NCBI RefSeq assembly: GCF_000331105.1
Contig: NC_020054.1
Coordinates: 2,760,813-2,824,812, forward strand
Origin: Fibrella aestuarina BUZ 2
GTDB taxonomy: Bacteria; Bacteroidota; Bacteroidia; Cytophagales; Spirosomataceae
DNA length: 64,000 nt
Reading direction: 5' to 3'
Shown: piece after piece, positions 37,512 through 46,520 of the stretch
How the letters are laid out: every line of letters begins with the position of its first letter
Numbering within the stretch: the stretch's first letter is position 1
The notes under the pieces: model-generated
Told to the model about the DNA's origin: nothing
Seen by the model: only the letters and a program-made list of their open reading frames with translations
The model's database searches: none
Made by a program: the position numbers and the translations under genes

Positions 37512-38216
37512 ATGCTAGATCTTGCCAATGCCCTAAAAACGTTGATTTTCGCGGTTACATGCCTTTGTTGCACCCAAGCCGCCGATACGCAAATGACCAC
37601 GCCACCCTCCGCCAACGCCAAGACCTTTCTCTCGCTGGGCGACTCCTACACCATCGGTGAAAGCGTCGGTGAAGCCGACCGCTGGTCGGTCCAGCTGGCG
37701 CGCATGCTCCGTCAGAAGGGCGTCGATCTGGCCGACCCCGACATCATTGCCCGCACAGGCTGGACAACGGCCGAGTTGCAGGAGGCCATCCAAGCGTCTG
37801 GTAACCAGAAGACCTACGACCTCGTTTCGCTCCTGATTGGCGTGAATAACCAGTATCGGGGCCAACCGACCGACCGCTACCGGACGGAGTTTCGGCAATT
37901 GCTGCAAACAGCCATCCGCTACGCCAACAAGCGTCCCGACCGCGTTGTCGTGCTGTCGATTCCCGACTGGGGGCAGTCGCCGTACGCTGAAGGGCGTGAT
38001 CGTCAGCAGATTGGCCAGCAAATCGACGCCTTCAACGCCATCGCACGCGACGAAAGCCAGCAGGCGGGAGTCGCTTTCATCGACATCACGCCGTTGAGTC
38101 GGGCGGCGGCTGGCGATGCGTCTCAGTTTGCCAATGACGGACTGCACTACTCGGGTAAGCAAATGAAGCAGTGGGCCGGGCAAGCGCTCCCCTTAGTAGA
38201 TAAACTGCTCAAATAA
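37512..38216 (+). CDS. exported SGNH/GDSL hydrolase
   Basis: The 234-residue protein has a hydrophobic N-terminus ending TQAADTQ, probably a signal peptide, and a compact SGNH fold: block I LSLGDSYTIGE (catalytic Ser about 44), block III LIGVNNQYRG (Gly and Asn; the family-typical GxND has a second Asn instead of Asp) and block V NDGLHYSGKQM (Asp and His). It would hydrolyse esters such as acylated sugars or lipids. It ends 15 bases from convergent mazG, the two stop codons lying in a small hairpin (38214-38233). Confidence 0.9.
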   Translation: MLDLANALKTLIFAVTCLCCTQAADTQMTTPPSANAKTFLSLGDSYTIGESVGEADRWSVQLARMLRQKGVDLADPDIIARTGWTTAELQEAIQASGNQKTYDLVSLLIGVNNQYRGQPTDRYRTEFRQLLQTAIRYANKRPDRVVVLSIPDWGQSPYAEGRDRQQIGQQIDAFNAIARDESQQAGVAFIDITPLSRAAAGDASQFANDGLHYSGKQMKQWAGQALPLVDKLLK

Positions 38217-38230
38217 GGCCTTCCGGGGCC

Positions 38231-39061
38231 TTATGGCATCCGTTTTGCGGCATTCCAGTACACATCCATTTCGGCCAGCGTCATGTCGCTAAGTTGCCGA
38301 CCGTTGGCCCGCGCCTGCTCTTCGAGGTACTTGAAGCGCTTGATGAACTTCCGGTTCGTCCGTTCCAGCGCCGTTTCAGGGTTGATGTTAATAAACCGGG
38401 CGTAGTTGACTAGCGAAAACAGCAGGTCGCCAAACTCACCCTCGGCGCGTTCGGCCTGCTCCGGTGCGCTGGGTACGTTGTCGTGGCTGAATTCGGCGCG
38501 AAACTCCTGCATTTCCTCTTCCACCTTCTCCCAGACCTGTTCTTTCTCTTCCCAGTCGAAACCGGCTCCGCGTGCTTTTTCCTGAATGCGCATGGCTTTC
38601 ACCAGCGCCGGTAGCGACTGCGGCACGCCACCCAGCACCGACTTGTTGCCTTCTTTCAGCTTTAGTTGCTCCCAGTTGGCCTTTACCTGCTCTTCGGTAT
38701 CGGCAACGGTATCGCCGTAGATGTGTGGATGGCGGCGGATGAGCTTCTCACTGATGCTGTTCAGCACGTCGGCCACGTCGAAACGGGTAGGGGAGTCGGC
38801 TGGTTGTTCGGAGCCGATACGGCTGTAGAAGACCATGTGCAGCATCAGATCGCCGATTTCTTTTTTCACTTCGGTGAGGTCGCCTTCCAGAATGGCGTCG
38901 GAGAGTTCGTAAGTCTCCTCGATCGTCAGGTGGCGAAGGCTATCCAGCGTTTGCTTGCGGTCCCAGGGGCACTGTTCACGCAGTTCATCCATGATCGTCA
39001 GCAAGCGATTGAAAGCCATTAGCTGCTCCTGGCGACGCGGCGGTAATTGATCGAAAGTCAT
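38231..39061 (-). CDS. mazG: nucleoside triphosphate pyrophosphohydrolase MazG
   Basis: The 276-residue cytosolic enzyme hydrolyses NTPs/dNTPs to NMP plus pyrophosphate. It has two MazG domains with the EExxE signature in the N-terminal domain (LTIEETYELSDAI, then KKEIGDLMLHMVFYS) and the second set in AEGEFGDLLFSLVNYARF. CPWDRKQT near the N-terminus is also characteristic. Length matches E. coli MazG (263). Confidence 0.95.
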   Translation of the reverse strand: MTFDQLPPRRQEQLMAFNRLLTIMDELREQCPWDRKQTLDSLRHLTIEETYELSDAILEGDLTEVKKEIGDLMLHMVFYSRIGSEQPADSPTRFDVADVLNSISEKLIRRHPHIYGDTVADTEEQVKANWEQLKLKEGNKSVLGGVPQSLPALVKAMRIQEKARGAGFDWEEKEQVWEKVEEEMQEFRAEFSHDNVPSAPEQAERAEGEFGDLLFSLVNYARFININPETALERTNRKFIKRFKYLEEQARANGRQLSDMTLAEMDVYWNAAKRMP

Positions 39062-39178
39062 ACGGTAAAGATACGAAAGAGTGAAAGCGCGAAAGAATGA
39101 ACGCGTGAACGGCTAGCTTAGCGAGTGAGTTGCTGTACAAAACCGCCCGGCCTTTTATCGCTCGTTTATCTGTTGCTT

Positions 39179-40405
39179 ATGAATCGGTTACCCCTGACTA
39201 CCATTTTCGTTACGGTTTTGCTCGACGTGATTGGCGTGGGTATTGCCACGCCTACCATCACGCCACTGTTGCTCCGGCCCGATTCGGGATTGCTACCACC
39301 CGGTTATCCTGTCGATGAGCGTACGGTGATCCTGGGGTTTCTGCTGGCCTCGTTTTCGATCGCTGGTTTCTTCGGTGGCCCGCTGCTCGGCGCCTTATCC
39401 GATCGGTACGGGCGGAAGCCGATGCTTATTTTCTCGCTCTGCCTCACGCTGGCCGGTTACCTCATTTTTGCGCTGGGGATTCAGCAACGCAACCTGTCGT
39501 TGCTGTTCCTGAGCCGTATCGTGTATGGCCTTGGCGGTGGTAACATTGCTATCATCCAATCGGCCATTGCTGACGTGAGCGACCCGGCGTCGCGCATCAA
39601 AAACTTTGGCCTTGTTGGCGTCGCCTTCGGGTTGGGCTTCATCATTGGCCCCACGTTGGGGGGTGAACTGGCTAATCCAAAAACGGTAGCCTGGTTCAAC
39701 TTTACCACGCCGTTCTATGCGGCCGCGCTGCTCGCGATCCTGAACCTGCTGATGGTGCTGGTGGCCTTCCGCGAGACGCTGGCGGCACCCCTCATCCGGC
39801 CCATCACGCCGCTGACGGGCTTTCGGAACATCGCCGAGGCCTTTGGGAACGCCCGACTGCGCCTGTTGTTCGTGGGCGTATTTTTTTATGCGCTGGGCTT
39901 CAACTTTTACACCCAGTTTTTCTCGGTTTACCTGCTCAAGCGCTTTGATTTTGATCAGGTGCAGATCGGGCGGTACTTTGGCTTTGTGGGCATCTGCATC
40001 GCGCTGATGCAGGGGCTGGTGGTGCGGCGGGTCGCCAGCCAGTACACGCCGCAGCAGATCGTGCGGGTGAGCGTGCTGGGGCTGGCCATTGCGCTCTGGT
40101 GCTTTCTGCTGCCTCAGCAGGCCTGGCAGGTCTTTCTGGTGGCTCCGCTGATGGCACTGTTTCAGGGGCTGACGTCGCCCAACGCCACGGCGCTGGTGTC
40201 GGCCAGTGCGGGAGCAGGTGAGCAGGGCAAAATTCTGGGTATTAACCAGTCGGTGCTGTCGGCCTCGTTTGCCTTACCGCCCATTATCGCGGGCTACATC
40301 GAAACCATTGACCTGCGGCTTCCCCTGGTTCTGGCCGGCTTTATGGCGCTGCTGGGTTGGATTTTTCTAGTCCGTTTCATCAATAAAGGCGAAAGCACGG
40401 CCTGA
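39179..40405 (+). CDS. MFS transporter, TetA-like drug/solute exporter
   Basis: The 408-residue inner-membrane protein has about 12 hydrophobic spans and the major-facilitator motif A GALSDRYGRKPML between spans 2 and 3, with an N-terminal span TTIFVTVLLDVIGVGIATPT. This resembles the TetA/multidrug proton antiporter subfamily (DHA1), including the Asp in span 1. Substrate is not predictable. It is transcribed alone, divergent from mazG. The ATG at 39179 is used because upstream in-frame sequence is not conserved-looking and lies in GAATGAACG-type repeat DNA. Confidence 0.92.
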   Translation: MNRLPLTTIFVTVLLDVIGVGIATPTITPLLLRPDSGLLPPGYPVDERTVILGFLLASFSIAGFFGGPLLGALSDRYGRKPMLIFSLCLTLAGYLIFALGIQQRNLSLLFLSRIVYGLGGGNIAIIQSAIADVSDPASRIKNFGLVGVAFGLGFIIGPTLGGELANPKTVAWFNFTTPFYAAALLAILNLLMVLVAFRETLAAPLIRPITPLTGFRNIAEAFGNARLRLLFVGVFFYALGFNFYTQFFSVYLLKRFDFDQVQIGRYFGFVGICIALMQGLVVRRVASQYTPQQIVRVSVLGLAIALWCFLLPQQAWQVFLVAPLMALFQGLTSPNATALVSASAGAGEQGKILGINQSVLSASFALPPIIAGYIETIDLRLPLVLAGFMALLGWIFLVRFINKGESTA

Positions 40406-40558
40406 GTCGGTCACATCAACGTGACATTACCCCCAAATAGAGTCTAAAAACAGAGCCTTGTTCAGTTGGCGTGTTGTCGATGCGTTTTTTTCGGTAACGT
40501 GCCGCCAACAACTCGACGTTTACCTGACCTGTAGAGAGTCCCTAATCCATCACATCAA

Positions 40559-43063
40559 ATGAAATGGCCGACGTTTACCGACGCCTCTCCCAATGCCCAG
40601 TATAATTTTACGTCATCGCCCGGCGACCAGCGCCCCGTCCGCATACTGATTGTTGTCGGCCTGTTGTTCATGGCCGCGTTTGGGTGGGTGTACTTCCAAC
40701 CTGATAATGTGGGGTATTCGTGGCTGTACGTGCTGCTGACGATTTCGGTCGTTTTCAAGCTGTTGCGCTTGTTGCACGAGTGGTACCATTACTGGAACGT
40801 AAAACCGCCCGTTCGCCCCGCTACCATCGATCATCCGCTGACGGTCGACGTGCTGACGACCTACTGCCCCGGTGAGCCGTACGACATGGTGATCAATACG
40901 CTGAAAGCCATTCAGCGCATTCGCTATCCCCACACCACGTACCTGTGCGACGAAGCCAACGACCCGTATCTGAAACAGGTCTGTGCCGATATGGGCGTAC
41001 GGCACGTGACGCGCACCGAAAAAAAGGACGCCAAGGCCGGTAACATCAACAACGCCCTGCAGGAAGCCACGGGCGACATTTGCCTTGTCATCGACCCCGA
41101 CCACGTACCCGTACCCGATTTTCTGGATCAGGTCCTGCCGTATTTCAACGACCCGCAGATCGGGTTTGTACAGTGCGTACAGGGGTATTACAACCAGAAA
41201 GAGAGCATTGTCGCCTTCGGGGCTACCGAGCAGACCTACAGCTTCTACGGCCCGATGATGACCTGCATGGGGCACTACGGCACGGCGCAGGCGATTGGGG
41301 CCAACTGCACCTTCCGGCGCACGGCCCTCGACAGCATCGGTGGCCACGCCAACGGCCTGTCCGAAGACATGCACACGGCCATGCGGCTGCACGCGAAAGG
41401 CTGGAAGTCGGCCTACGTACCGCTTCCGCTGTCATACGGGCTGGTGCCGGCCACGATGGCGGCCTATTACAAGCAGCAATTGAAGTGGTCGCGGGGTACG
41501 TTCGAACTGCTGGTAACGACCCTGCCGCGCATCTTCAGCGGCCTCACGCTGCGCCAGAAAGTGCATTACACCACGTTGCCGCTCTATTATCTGCTGGGCC
41601 TCGTCTACTTCTTTGACTTGCTGATTCCCATCGGGGCGCTGGTATTGATGGAGATGCCCATCCGGCTCGATCTGCTGGTGTTTGGTACCGTCTATACGCC
41701 CCTGCTACTGACGGGTTTTCTGGTACGACAATACGCCCAGCGCTGGCTCATCGAAAAACACGAACCGGGGTTCCACCTCGTGGGCGGCATGCTCGCCAGC
41801 GGGACGTGGTGGGTCTATACACTTGGCCTGATTTACACCATTTTCCGGGTGAAAGTGCCTTACATTCCCACGCCGAAAGATGACCGACCCCGCAACAACT
41901 TCACGCTGATACTGCCGAATCTGCTGATGCTGCTGGCCACGATGGGGGCTATGAGCTACAGCATTTTCCACTACTGGCGGTTTGCGCTTCGAAACGAGTT
42001 CGTGCTGCTGATGCTGAGCTTTGCCTTTATCAATGCCACCGTGTTGAGTATCAACGTGCTGGTTGGGCAGGAGGCCTTCGTGCTGAGGGCCATCCGCTGG
42101 CTCGACCGGCTGAGCCTGCGCCAGTCGTCGATTCACACGGGCCGGGTGGTGATGTGGCAGGTGCGTTATGGCCTGTATGGCTGGCTCCGGCGGTCGGCGC
42201 TGCCCCTGTTTGGCGCACTGCTGCTGCTGGCGGGTGGGCTTATGGCCTACACCGTGGTGCGAAAAACGCGTCAGCTACCCCATGAGCTTCGGTACGCCAA
42301 CACGCAGCCGTTCTACTTCGGCAGCGAAACGCCGCAGCAGGCCGTTAGTGCGTTGCAGCCGGGCGGACAAACCATTGTGCCTCAACACCTGAACTGGCCC
42401 CTCAACACGTTTGAATCCATTGCGTCGCCCAAACTGAACAGCAACCCCGGCGAGTTGCCCCTGCTGTATCTGGAGCCGGAAATTGGCCAGCCCAATACCG
42501 AGCGGGCCGTGCAGGTCTTTCTCGGAGATGTGGTCAACGGTCGCTACGACGCCCCGCTGCTTCGGCTGGCCACTACGCTGCGCACGTACCCAGGCTTGGT
42601 GCTCATCAGCCTGATGCCCGAATTCGACGACCCGACGCAGGCATGGGGCATGCAACATCAGTCTACGCTGCTACAGTATCGGAAAGCCTGGCAGTATGTG
42701 GTCACGTTTCTGCGCGATCAGCGGGCCTACAACCTGTATTGGGTATGGTGTCCATCGCGCCCCAACACCATCGTAGAGCAATATCCGGGGGCCGATTACG
42801 TCGACTGGCTGGGGGTAACGGTCTACGACAATCCGGCGCAGAACCCCGATTCGCTGCATCACTCGTTTGCCTATTTGTTTCAGGAAACGCACAACACCAT
42901 TCGGATGCACAAGGCGTACAGCATTCGGCAGAAACCCGTGCTGATTACGCACTTCGGGACCACCGCTTCGCCCCAGTCGCCCGAGGGGGCCAACTGGAAA
43001 ACCGAGGCCTTCACCATGATTCACGAGCGTTACCCGCAGGTTCGCGGCGTTATCTTCGACTAA
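40559..43063 (+). CDS. GT2 cellulose-synthase-like glycosyltransferase fused to GH26-like domain
   Basis: The 834-residue protein starts with two membrane spans (about 28-75) and a processive GT2 domain: DEAND near 127, DPDH (Asp179/Asp181), SEDMH (Asp270) and QQLKW (306-310), a QxxRW-like acceptor motif. About five more spans follow (about 340-590). After the last span (about 548-566) the C-terminal 260 residues match a GH26 (mannanase-type) barrel: LMPEFDD with Glu688 at the acid/base position, VWCPSRPN, YPGADYVDWLGV and ITHFG. The GH26 nucleophile Glu is replaced by His798. It should synthesise and extrude a beta-linked polysaccharide; the outer domain probably binds or processes it. It is convergent with a GH2-like lipoprotein gene. 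Confidence 0.9.
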   Translation: MKWPTFTDASPNAQYNFTSSPGDQRPVRILIVVGLLFMAAFGWVYFQPDNVGYSWLYVLLTISVVFKLLRLLHEWYHYWNVKPPVRPATIDHPLTVDVLTTYCPGEPYDMVINTLKAIQRIRYPHTTYLCDEANDPYLKQVCADMGVRHVTRTEKKDAKAGNINNALQEATGDICLVIDPDHVPVPDFLDQVLPYFNDPQIGFVQCVQGYYNQKESIVAFGATEQTYSFYGPMMTCMGHYGTAQAIGANCTFRRTALDSIGGHANGLSEDMHTAMRLHAKGWKSAYVPLPLSYGLVPATMAAYYKQQLKWSRGTFELLVTTLPRIFSGLTLRQKVHYTTLPLYYLLGLVYFFDLLIPIGALVLMEMPIRLDLLVFGTVYTPLLLTGFLVRQYAQRWLIEKHEPGFHLVGGMLASGTWWVYTLGLIYTIFRVKVPYIPTPKDDRPRNNFTLILPNLLMLLATMGAMSYSIFHYWRFALRNEFVLLMLSFAFINATVLSINVLVGQEAFVLRAIRWLDRLSLRQSSIHTGRVVMWQVRYGLYGWLRRSALPLFGALLLLAGGLMAYTVVRKTRQLPHELRYANTQPFYFGSETPQQAVSALQPGGQTIVPQHLNWPLNTFESIASPKLNSNPGELPLLYLEPEIGQPNTERAVQVFLGDVVNGRYDAPLLRLATTLRTYPGLVLISLMPEFDDPTQAWGMQHQSTLLQYRKAWQYVVTFLRDQRAYNLYWVWCPSRPNTIVEQYPGADYVDWLGVTVYDNPAQNPDSLHHSFAYLFQETHNTIRMHKAYSIRQKPVLITHFGTTASPQSPEGANWKTEAFTMIHERYPQVRGVIFD

Positions 43064-43083
43064 ACAACGCGAAGGGGGGAGGA

Positions 43084-44391
43084 TCAGTCCCCCTTTACCA
43101 CCCGGAAGGTGAGGTTGGCCGTCGCGACGTGGTTGTGCTGATCGTAGGCAAACACAAACAGCCGGTAGGGGCCCGGCGTCGACGGCAGCACAAATGACAG
43201 CCGCTGCCCATTGATGGGCGAGCGCGTCAGGCCTTCGATCGCCGGCATGGCGGTGCCCATAAAATGGGCTTTCTGCTGCGCCTGCGGCTTGATCTCCCAG
43301 TGATACGTCAACGTATCTCCGTCGGGGTCGGTGGCGAGTACATCGGCTAGCTGGAGCGTCGATGAGGCCGTGAACTCCCGGAAAGGCATCGACTGACCGT
43401 TCACGCGCAGGGCTTTGATAATGGGCGCACGGTTGCTGGGCGACGTACCTGACCATAGCTCCTGCATCAGGCCGACCATTGCCGACTCGCGCCCCGTTTC
43501 GTCGAATGCGCTGAACCAGGTGCTCGTCTCCTCCTGCTTGTTGCCCCAATAGAAAAAGTACGAACCCAGGCACTTGGGTGGCCGGGAGCCGATATGCTGC
43601 TTGTAAGCCTGTTTCACAAAATCGTATTTCTCCTGGCTGGTCGGCTCAACGGGCGTCACCCAGGGCGACGTACCTGACTCGCCCCAGAACCCTTTGGCAC
43701 CGTACTCCGAGAAAATATAGGGGCCTGTCCAGCCGCCTTCCTGAAGCCGCTGGGGCAGCTTATCGATTTCGCCGTACACATTGACCGACAGGATATCGAG
43801 GTCGGGGCAGCGTTCGCGCAACAGCCACACCTCGCGGCTGCTGTCGAGCGAGAGCGCCGTGGTTACCGGGTGCTCGGGGTCGAGTTTGTGCACTAGCTGC
43901 ATAAGCCGGTTCATCTCGTCGTAGGCATGCAGGTTGGTGGCATACAGACCCACTTCATTGCCTACGCACCACATCAGCAACGCGGGGTGGTTGCGGTATT
44001 TCAACACCGTTTGCCGGATGCGTTCCTGCTGTTTCTGAATGGCCTCGCCGTTGTTATAGTCAAACCCTTCGGTCTCCCGCTCGACCCACAGGCCCAGCAT
44101 CACCGTCAGGCCGAGTTTCTGGGCTTCGTCGAGCACCCGTTCGGCATCGTTATCGTCCCAAATCCGAATGGAATTGCCGCCGCAGGCTTTCAGGCGATCG
44201 AAGTAACGTACCCCACCCGCCCCTTCGATGAAATACGGTTTGCCGTGTCGGAGCAGCGTAAAGCCGGTAGCGGTGGATTGCACAGCTGTAGCAGGCTGGC
44301 TGGCGTCGCCCGGAAGGCGTTGTTGGGTTGAGCTGGTATCGTGACAGCCCCCAAGTGTGAGGACGAACAGGCAAAACAGCAACAACCGCAT
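43084..44391 (-). CDS. GH2-like TIM-barrel glycosidase lipoprotein
   Basis: The 435-residue protein has a lipoprotein signal (MRLLLFCLFVLTLGGC, Cys16). Residues about 40-330 are a TIM barrel of the glycoside hydrolase 2/5 type: GGNSIRIWDDND, LLMWCVGNEVG with the acid/base Glu146, and YIFSEYGAKGFWG with the nucleophile Glu229. Both catalytic residues are present. Residues about 335-435 form an Ig/cadherin-like module containing LATDPDGDTLTYHWEI. It ends 20 bases from the convergent GT2-GH26 gene, and I infer that it trims or releases the polysaccharide made by that synthase. Confidence 0.87.
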   Translation of the reverse strand: MRLLLFCLFVLTLGGCHDTSSTQQRLPGDASQPATAVQSTATGFTLLRHGKPYFIEGAGGVRYFDRLKACGGNSIRIWDDNDAERVLDEAQKLGLTVMLGLWVERETEGFDYNNGEAIQKQQERIRQTVLKYRNHPALLMWCVGNEVGLYATNLHAYDEMNRLMQLVHKLDPEHPVTTALSLDSSREVWLLRERCPDLDILSVNVYGEIDKLPQRLQEGGWTGPYIFSEYGAKGFWGESGTSPWVTPVEPTSQEKYDFVKQAYKQHIGSRPPKCLGSYFFYWGNKQEETSTWFSAFDETGRESAMVGLMQELWSGTSPSNRAPIIKALRVNGQSMPFREFTASSTLQLADVLATDPDGDTLTYHWEIKPQAQQKAHFMGTAMPAIEGLTRSPINGQRLSFVLPSTPGPYRLFVFAYDQHNHVATANLTFRVVKGD

Positions 44392-44570
44392 GATAGATAG
44401 GTCAGGGGAAAACATGCACCTATCTTGACCCATTGCGCTCCAACAAGTCACGTACCATTCAGCAGATTTTTTGGCAGCAGAGCCCCCCCGTTGTCCCTCT
44501 CAAGACCGCGTAGGGCCGCAAACGAAACGCGCCGGCAGCCGCTCCTGGTGCCTCGTTTCGTGCCCGCCCG

Positions 44571-45227
44571 TTAGTGGATGAGTTCGAACGTCCAGGCAAA
44601 GCGGGGTTGCTGGTGGATTGACCAGAAGGCTTCCGCAATCCGATCGGGCGAGAAATGCTCGTTGCTACCCACACTCCCGTTGATGGTGACGGTGGCCACA
44701 TGAATGCCTTGCGGCTCAAGCGTTTGGCGCACACATTCGGCCATCGTTCGGACGGCCGCTTTGCCCACTGACAACGACAGCAGCGGACCCGAGGGGTGGA
44801 GGGCCGACCCGCCGCCCGTCACTAGCACAGTGCCAGACCCGGCGGCGATCATGGCCGGGCACAAGGCCTGCACGGCTACCAGCAGCCCGCCCCCGTTGAT
44901 GCGCATATCCTGCATAAACAGGGCTGGGTCGAGCGTCAGGGCGTCGGCTTCGCGGTAGACCGAGGGGTTGTAGTGCAGTACCGTAACGGCGCCCCGTTCA
45001 TTAACCGCCTGCTCAAGGCGCCGTCGGAACCCGTCGAAATCGGCTACGTCGGCCGCATACGTCGCCACGTCGACGCCCAATGCAGTAAGCTCAGCGCGTA
45101 GCTGATCCAGCGAGTCGGGCTTACGGGCCAGCAGCGTAACGCGGAAGCCTTCACGGCCAAACCGCCGGGCTACACCCATCGCTACGCCCGGCCCGGCGCC
45201 AATAATCAGAAGATGCGGTTGTATCAT
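44571..45227 (-). CDS. short-chain dehydrogenase-like protein lacking the catalytic Tyr
   Basis: The 218-residue protein has the SDR Rossmann fold: LIIGAGPGVAMGVARRF (glycine-rich motif), DVADFDGF and a conserved Lys in LSLSVGKAAVR. In classical SDRs the Lys is preceded four residues earlier by catalytic Tyr (YxxxK); here that position is Leu. Reductase activity is therefore doubtful and a binding or redox-sensing role (NmrA-like) is possible. The start at 45227 fits the motif position; 15 extra upstream codons are not homologous in appearance. A weak hairpin (ACGAAACG/CGTTTCGT, 44522-44561) lies past the stop. Confidence 0.82.
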   Translation of the reverse strand: MIQPHLLIIGAGPGVAMGVARRFGREGFRVTLLARKPDSLDQLRAELTALGVDVATYAADVADFDGFRRRLEQAVNERGAVTVLHYNPSVYREADALTLDPALFMQDMRINGGGLLVAVQALCPAMIAAGSGTVLVTGGGSALHPSGPLLSLSVGKAAVRTMAECVRQTLEPQGIHVATVTINGSVGSNEHFSPDRIAEAFWSIHQQPRFAWTFELIH

Positions 45228-45379
45228 ACTTGGTCTGCGAAACACAGTTCGTTGTGGCCGTAAGATACGCACGCAACCAGTTGATTAGAGTAGGCTAATT
45301 GCTGGAAAAGCGCGTGAGCAATTGAGCTGAAGGGGTCTCGACCACGCCAAATGCCTGGGCCGGCTAGGGTAAAGCAACG

Positions 45380-45580
45380 TCATCTACCCGCATATTCATA
45401 ACCCGCTGCAATCAGGATTTGGGCGTAGCTGGCGGCCAGCACCCAGATTTTTCCGTTGTTCCCCAGAACGCGAGCCCAATCGGCCGGGCGATCACAGCGG
45501 TAGATGAAGCGAAGTGCATCCGCCACGGAACTGAACTCGGTACGCAGTTTGCCATTAGCGACAATCTGTTGAGCAGTCAT
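45380..45580 (-). CDS. small hypothetical protein
   Basis: A 66-residue frame, MTAQQIVANGKLRTEFSSVA onward, is followed by ALRFIYRCDRPADWARVLG and a hydrophobic end WVLAASYAQILIAAGYEYAG. It has a plausible start and coding-like composition but no recognised domain. It stands alone in an intergenic stretch between the SDR gene and a decayed resolvase. Confidence 0.45.
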   Translation of the reverse strand: MTAQQIVANGKLRTEFSSVADALRFIYRCDRPADWARVLGNNGKIWVLAASYAQILIAAGYEYAGR

Positions 45581-46068
45581 GTAGGTATGTATGGTTCGTT
45601 GACAATCTGGCTGTAACTTTCTTTTACGTGAAATGGAATGGCTTGGATGTCAATTAGTTGAAGAATAAAAAAGTAAGTAACTAACCTATTTGTCAATCAA
45701 GTGACACGTACCTCGACTGTATCGACTACGCGGAAACGTAATACGCTCCCGTCAAAAAATGGGTAAATCAACCGGGGTCAACTACCTGCTGGGTTCGAAG
45801 GCCCAACTGAGTCGCGACACTAGTTAATTCCCGCCGAAAGGAGTTTGTTACGTACCTGACGAAATACTTTGATAGAGCTAACCTATTGTTTTTCAATCCA
45901 CGAAGGGAAAGGTAAGCCTTCACTTGTGCTTTCCTAAACCAGTTCGTTTCTGGAAACGGGTGGCGTCGGTGCCACCCCTATTTCGTTGTGTTTTCCGCTT
46001 CCAGAATTGGGTTTCCGTAAGCAAGTTCCACTATCTTGTAAACGGATGGCAAAATTGGAAACAACCCG
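45581..46068. other. 488-base gap before the resolvase remnant, nothing clear
   Basis: No plausible gene is seen. The decamer CTAACCTATT occurs at 45681 and 45878, each followed within a few bases by TCAATC. An interrupted repeat GGAAAG/CTTTCC lies near 45906-45935. These could be parts of recombination sites for the decayed resolvase downstream, but the evidence is weak. Confidence 0.35.
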
Positions 46069-46446
46069 ATGATTTTTGGCTATTACCGAGTATGCACCCA
46101 GGATCGGCAAACCGACGTCTTTGAGCGAGCATGTTGCCCGAAGCGCTTTATCGAAAAAGCCGACGGTGCCAAAATGAACCACCACCAACTACAGATGCTG
46201 CCTGAGCAACTGCGTTCTGGTGATACGTTCATGGTAATAAAGCTCGGGCGGCCCGGACGTAGCCTTCAGCGCCTGATCGATATTGCCCACGAACTGGAAG
46301 AGGGTGGGGTTGACTTCGTTTCCGTTCAGGATAACATTAATACCAGCCCTGCAACAGGCACAAAGTTGGGCAGTGGTTCTGGAACGTTAGTCAGGCACTT
46401 ACACCCTAGAGGCGCATCAGATGATGCCAAGCAATTAGTACGCTAG
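46069..46446 (+). pseudogene. decayed serine resolvase/invertase, N-terminal domain
   Basis: The 125-codon frame aligns with the N-terminal catalytic domain of small serine recombinases: MIFGYYRVCTQDRQTD, EQLRSGDTFMVIKLGRPGRS, LIDIAHELEEGGVDFVSVQD. The catalytic Ser of YxRVS is Cys here, the usual KLDRLGRS is KLGRPGRS, the segment around FERACCPKRFIEKADGAKMN is disturbed, and the frame loses similarity after about residue 105 with no DNA-binding domain. I read this as an inactive remnant of a mobile element. Confidence 0.75.
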
Positions 46447-46520
46447 ACGTATACCTTCAACGATAGCCCGTAGCCGTATACGCTTTTTTACCACGACAAG
46501 ATTATTGGTCAATTCAGCCA

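Noticed and set aside
45780..45830. A tRNA-like GGTTCGAAGG string
   Set aside because: No cloverleaf or acceptor stem can be formed around it; no tRNA found in the window.
45681..45900. Repeated CTAACCTATT decamer as a resolvase site
   Set aside because: Only two imperfect copies about 197 bases apart and no symmetry; too weak for a recombination site.
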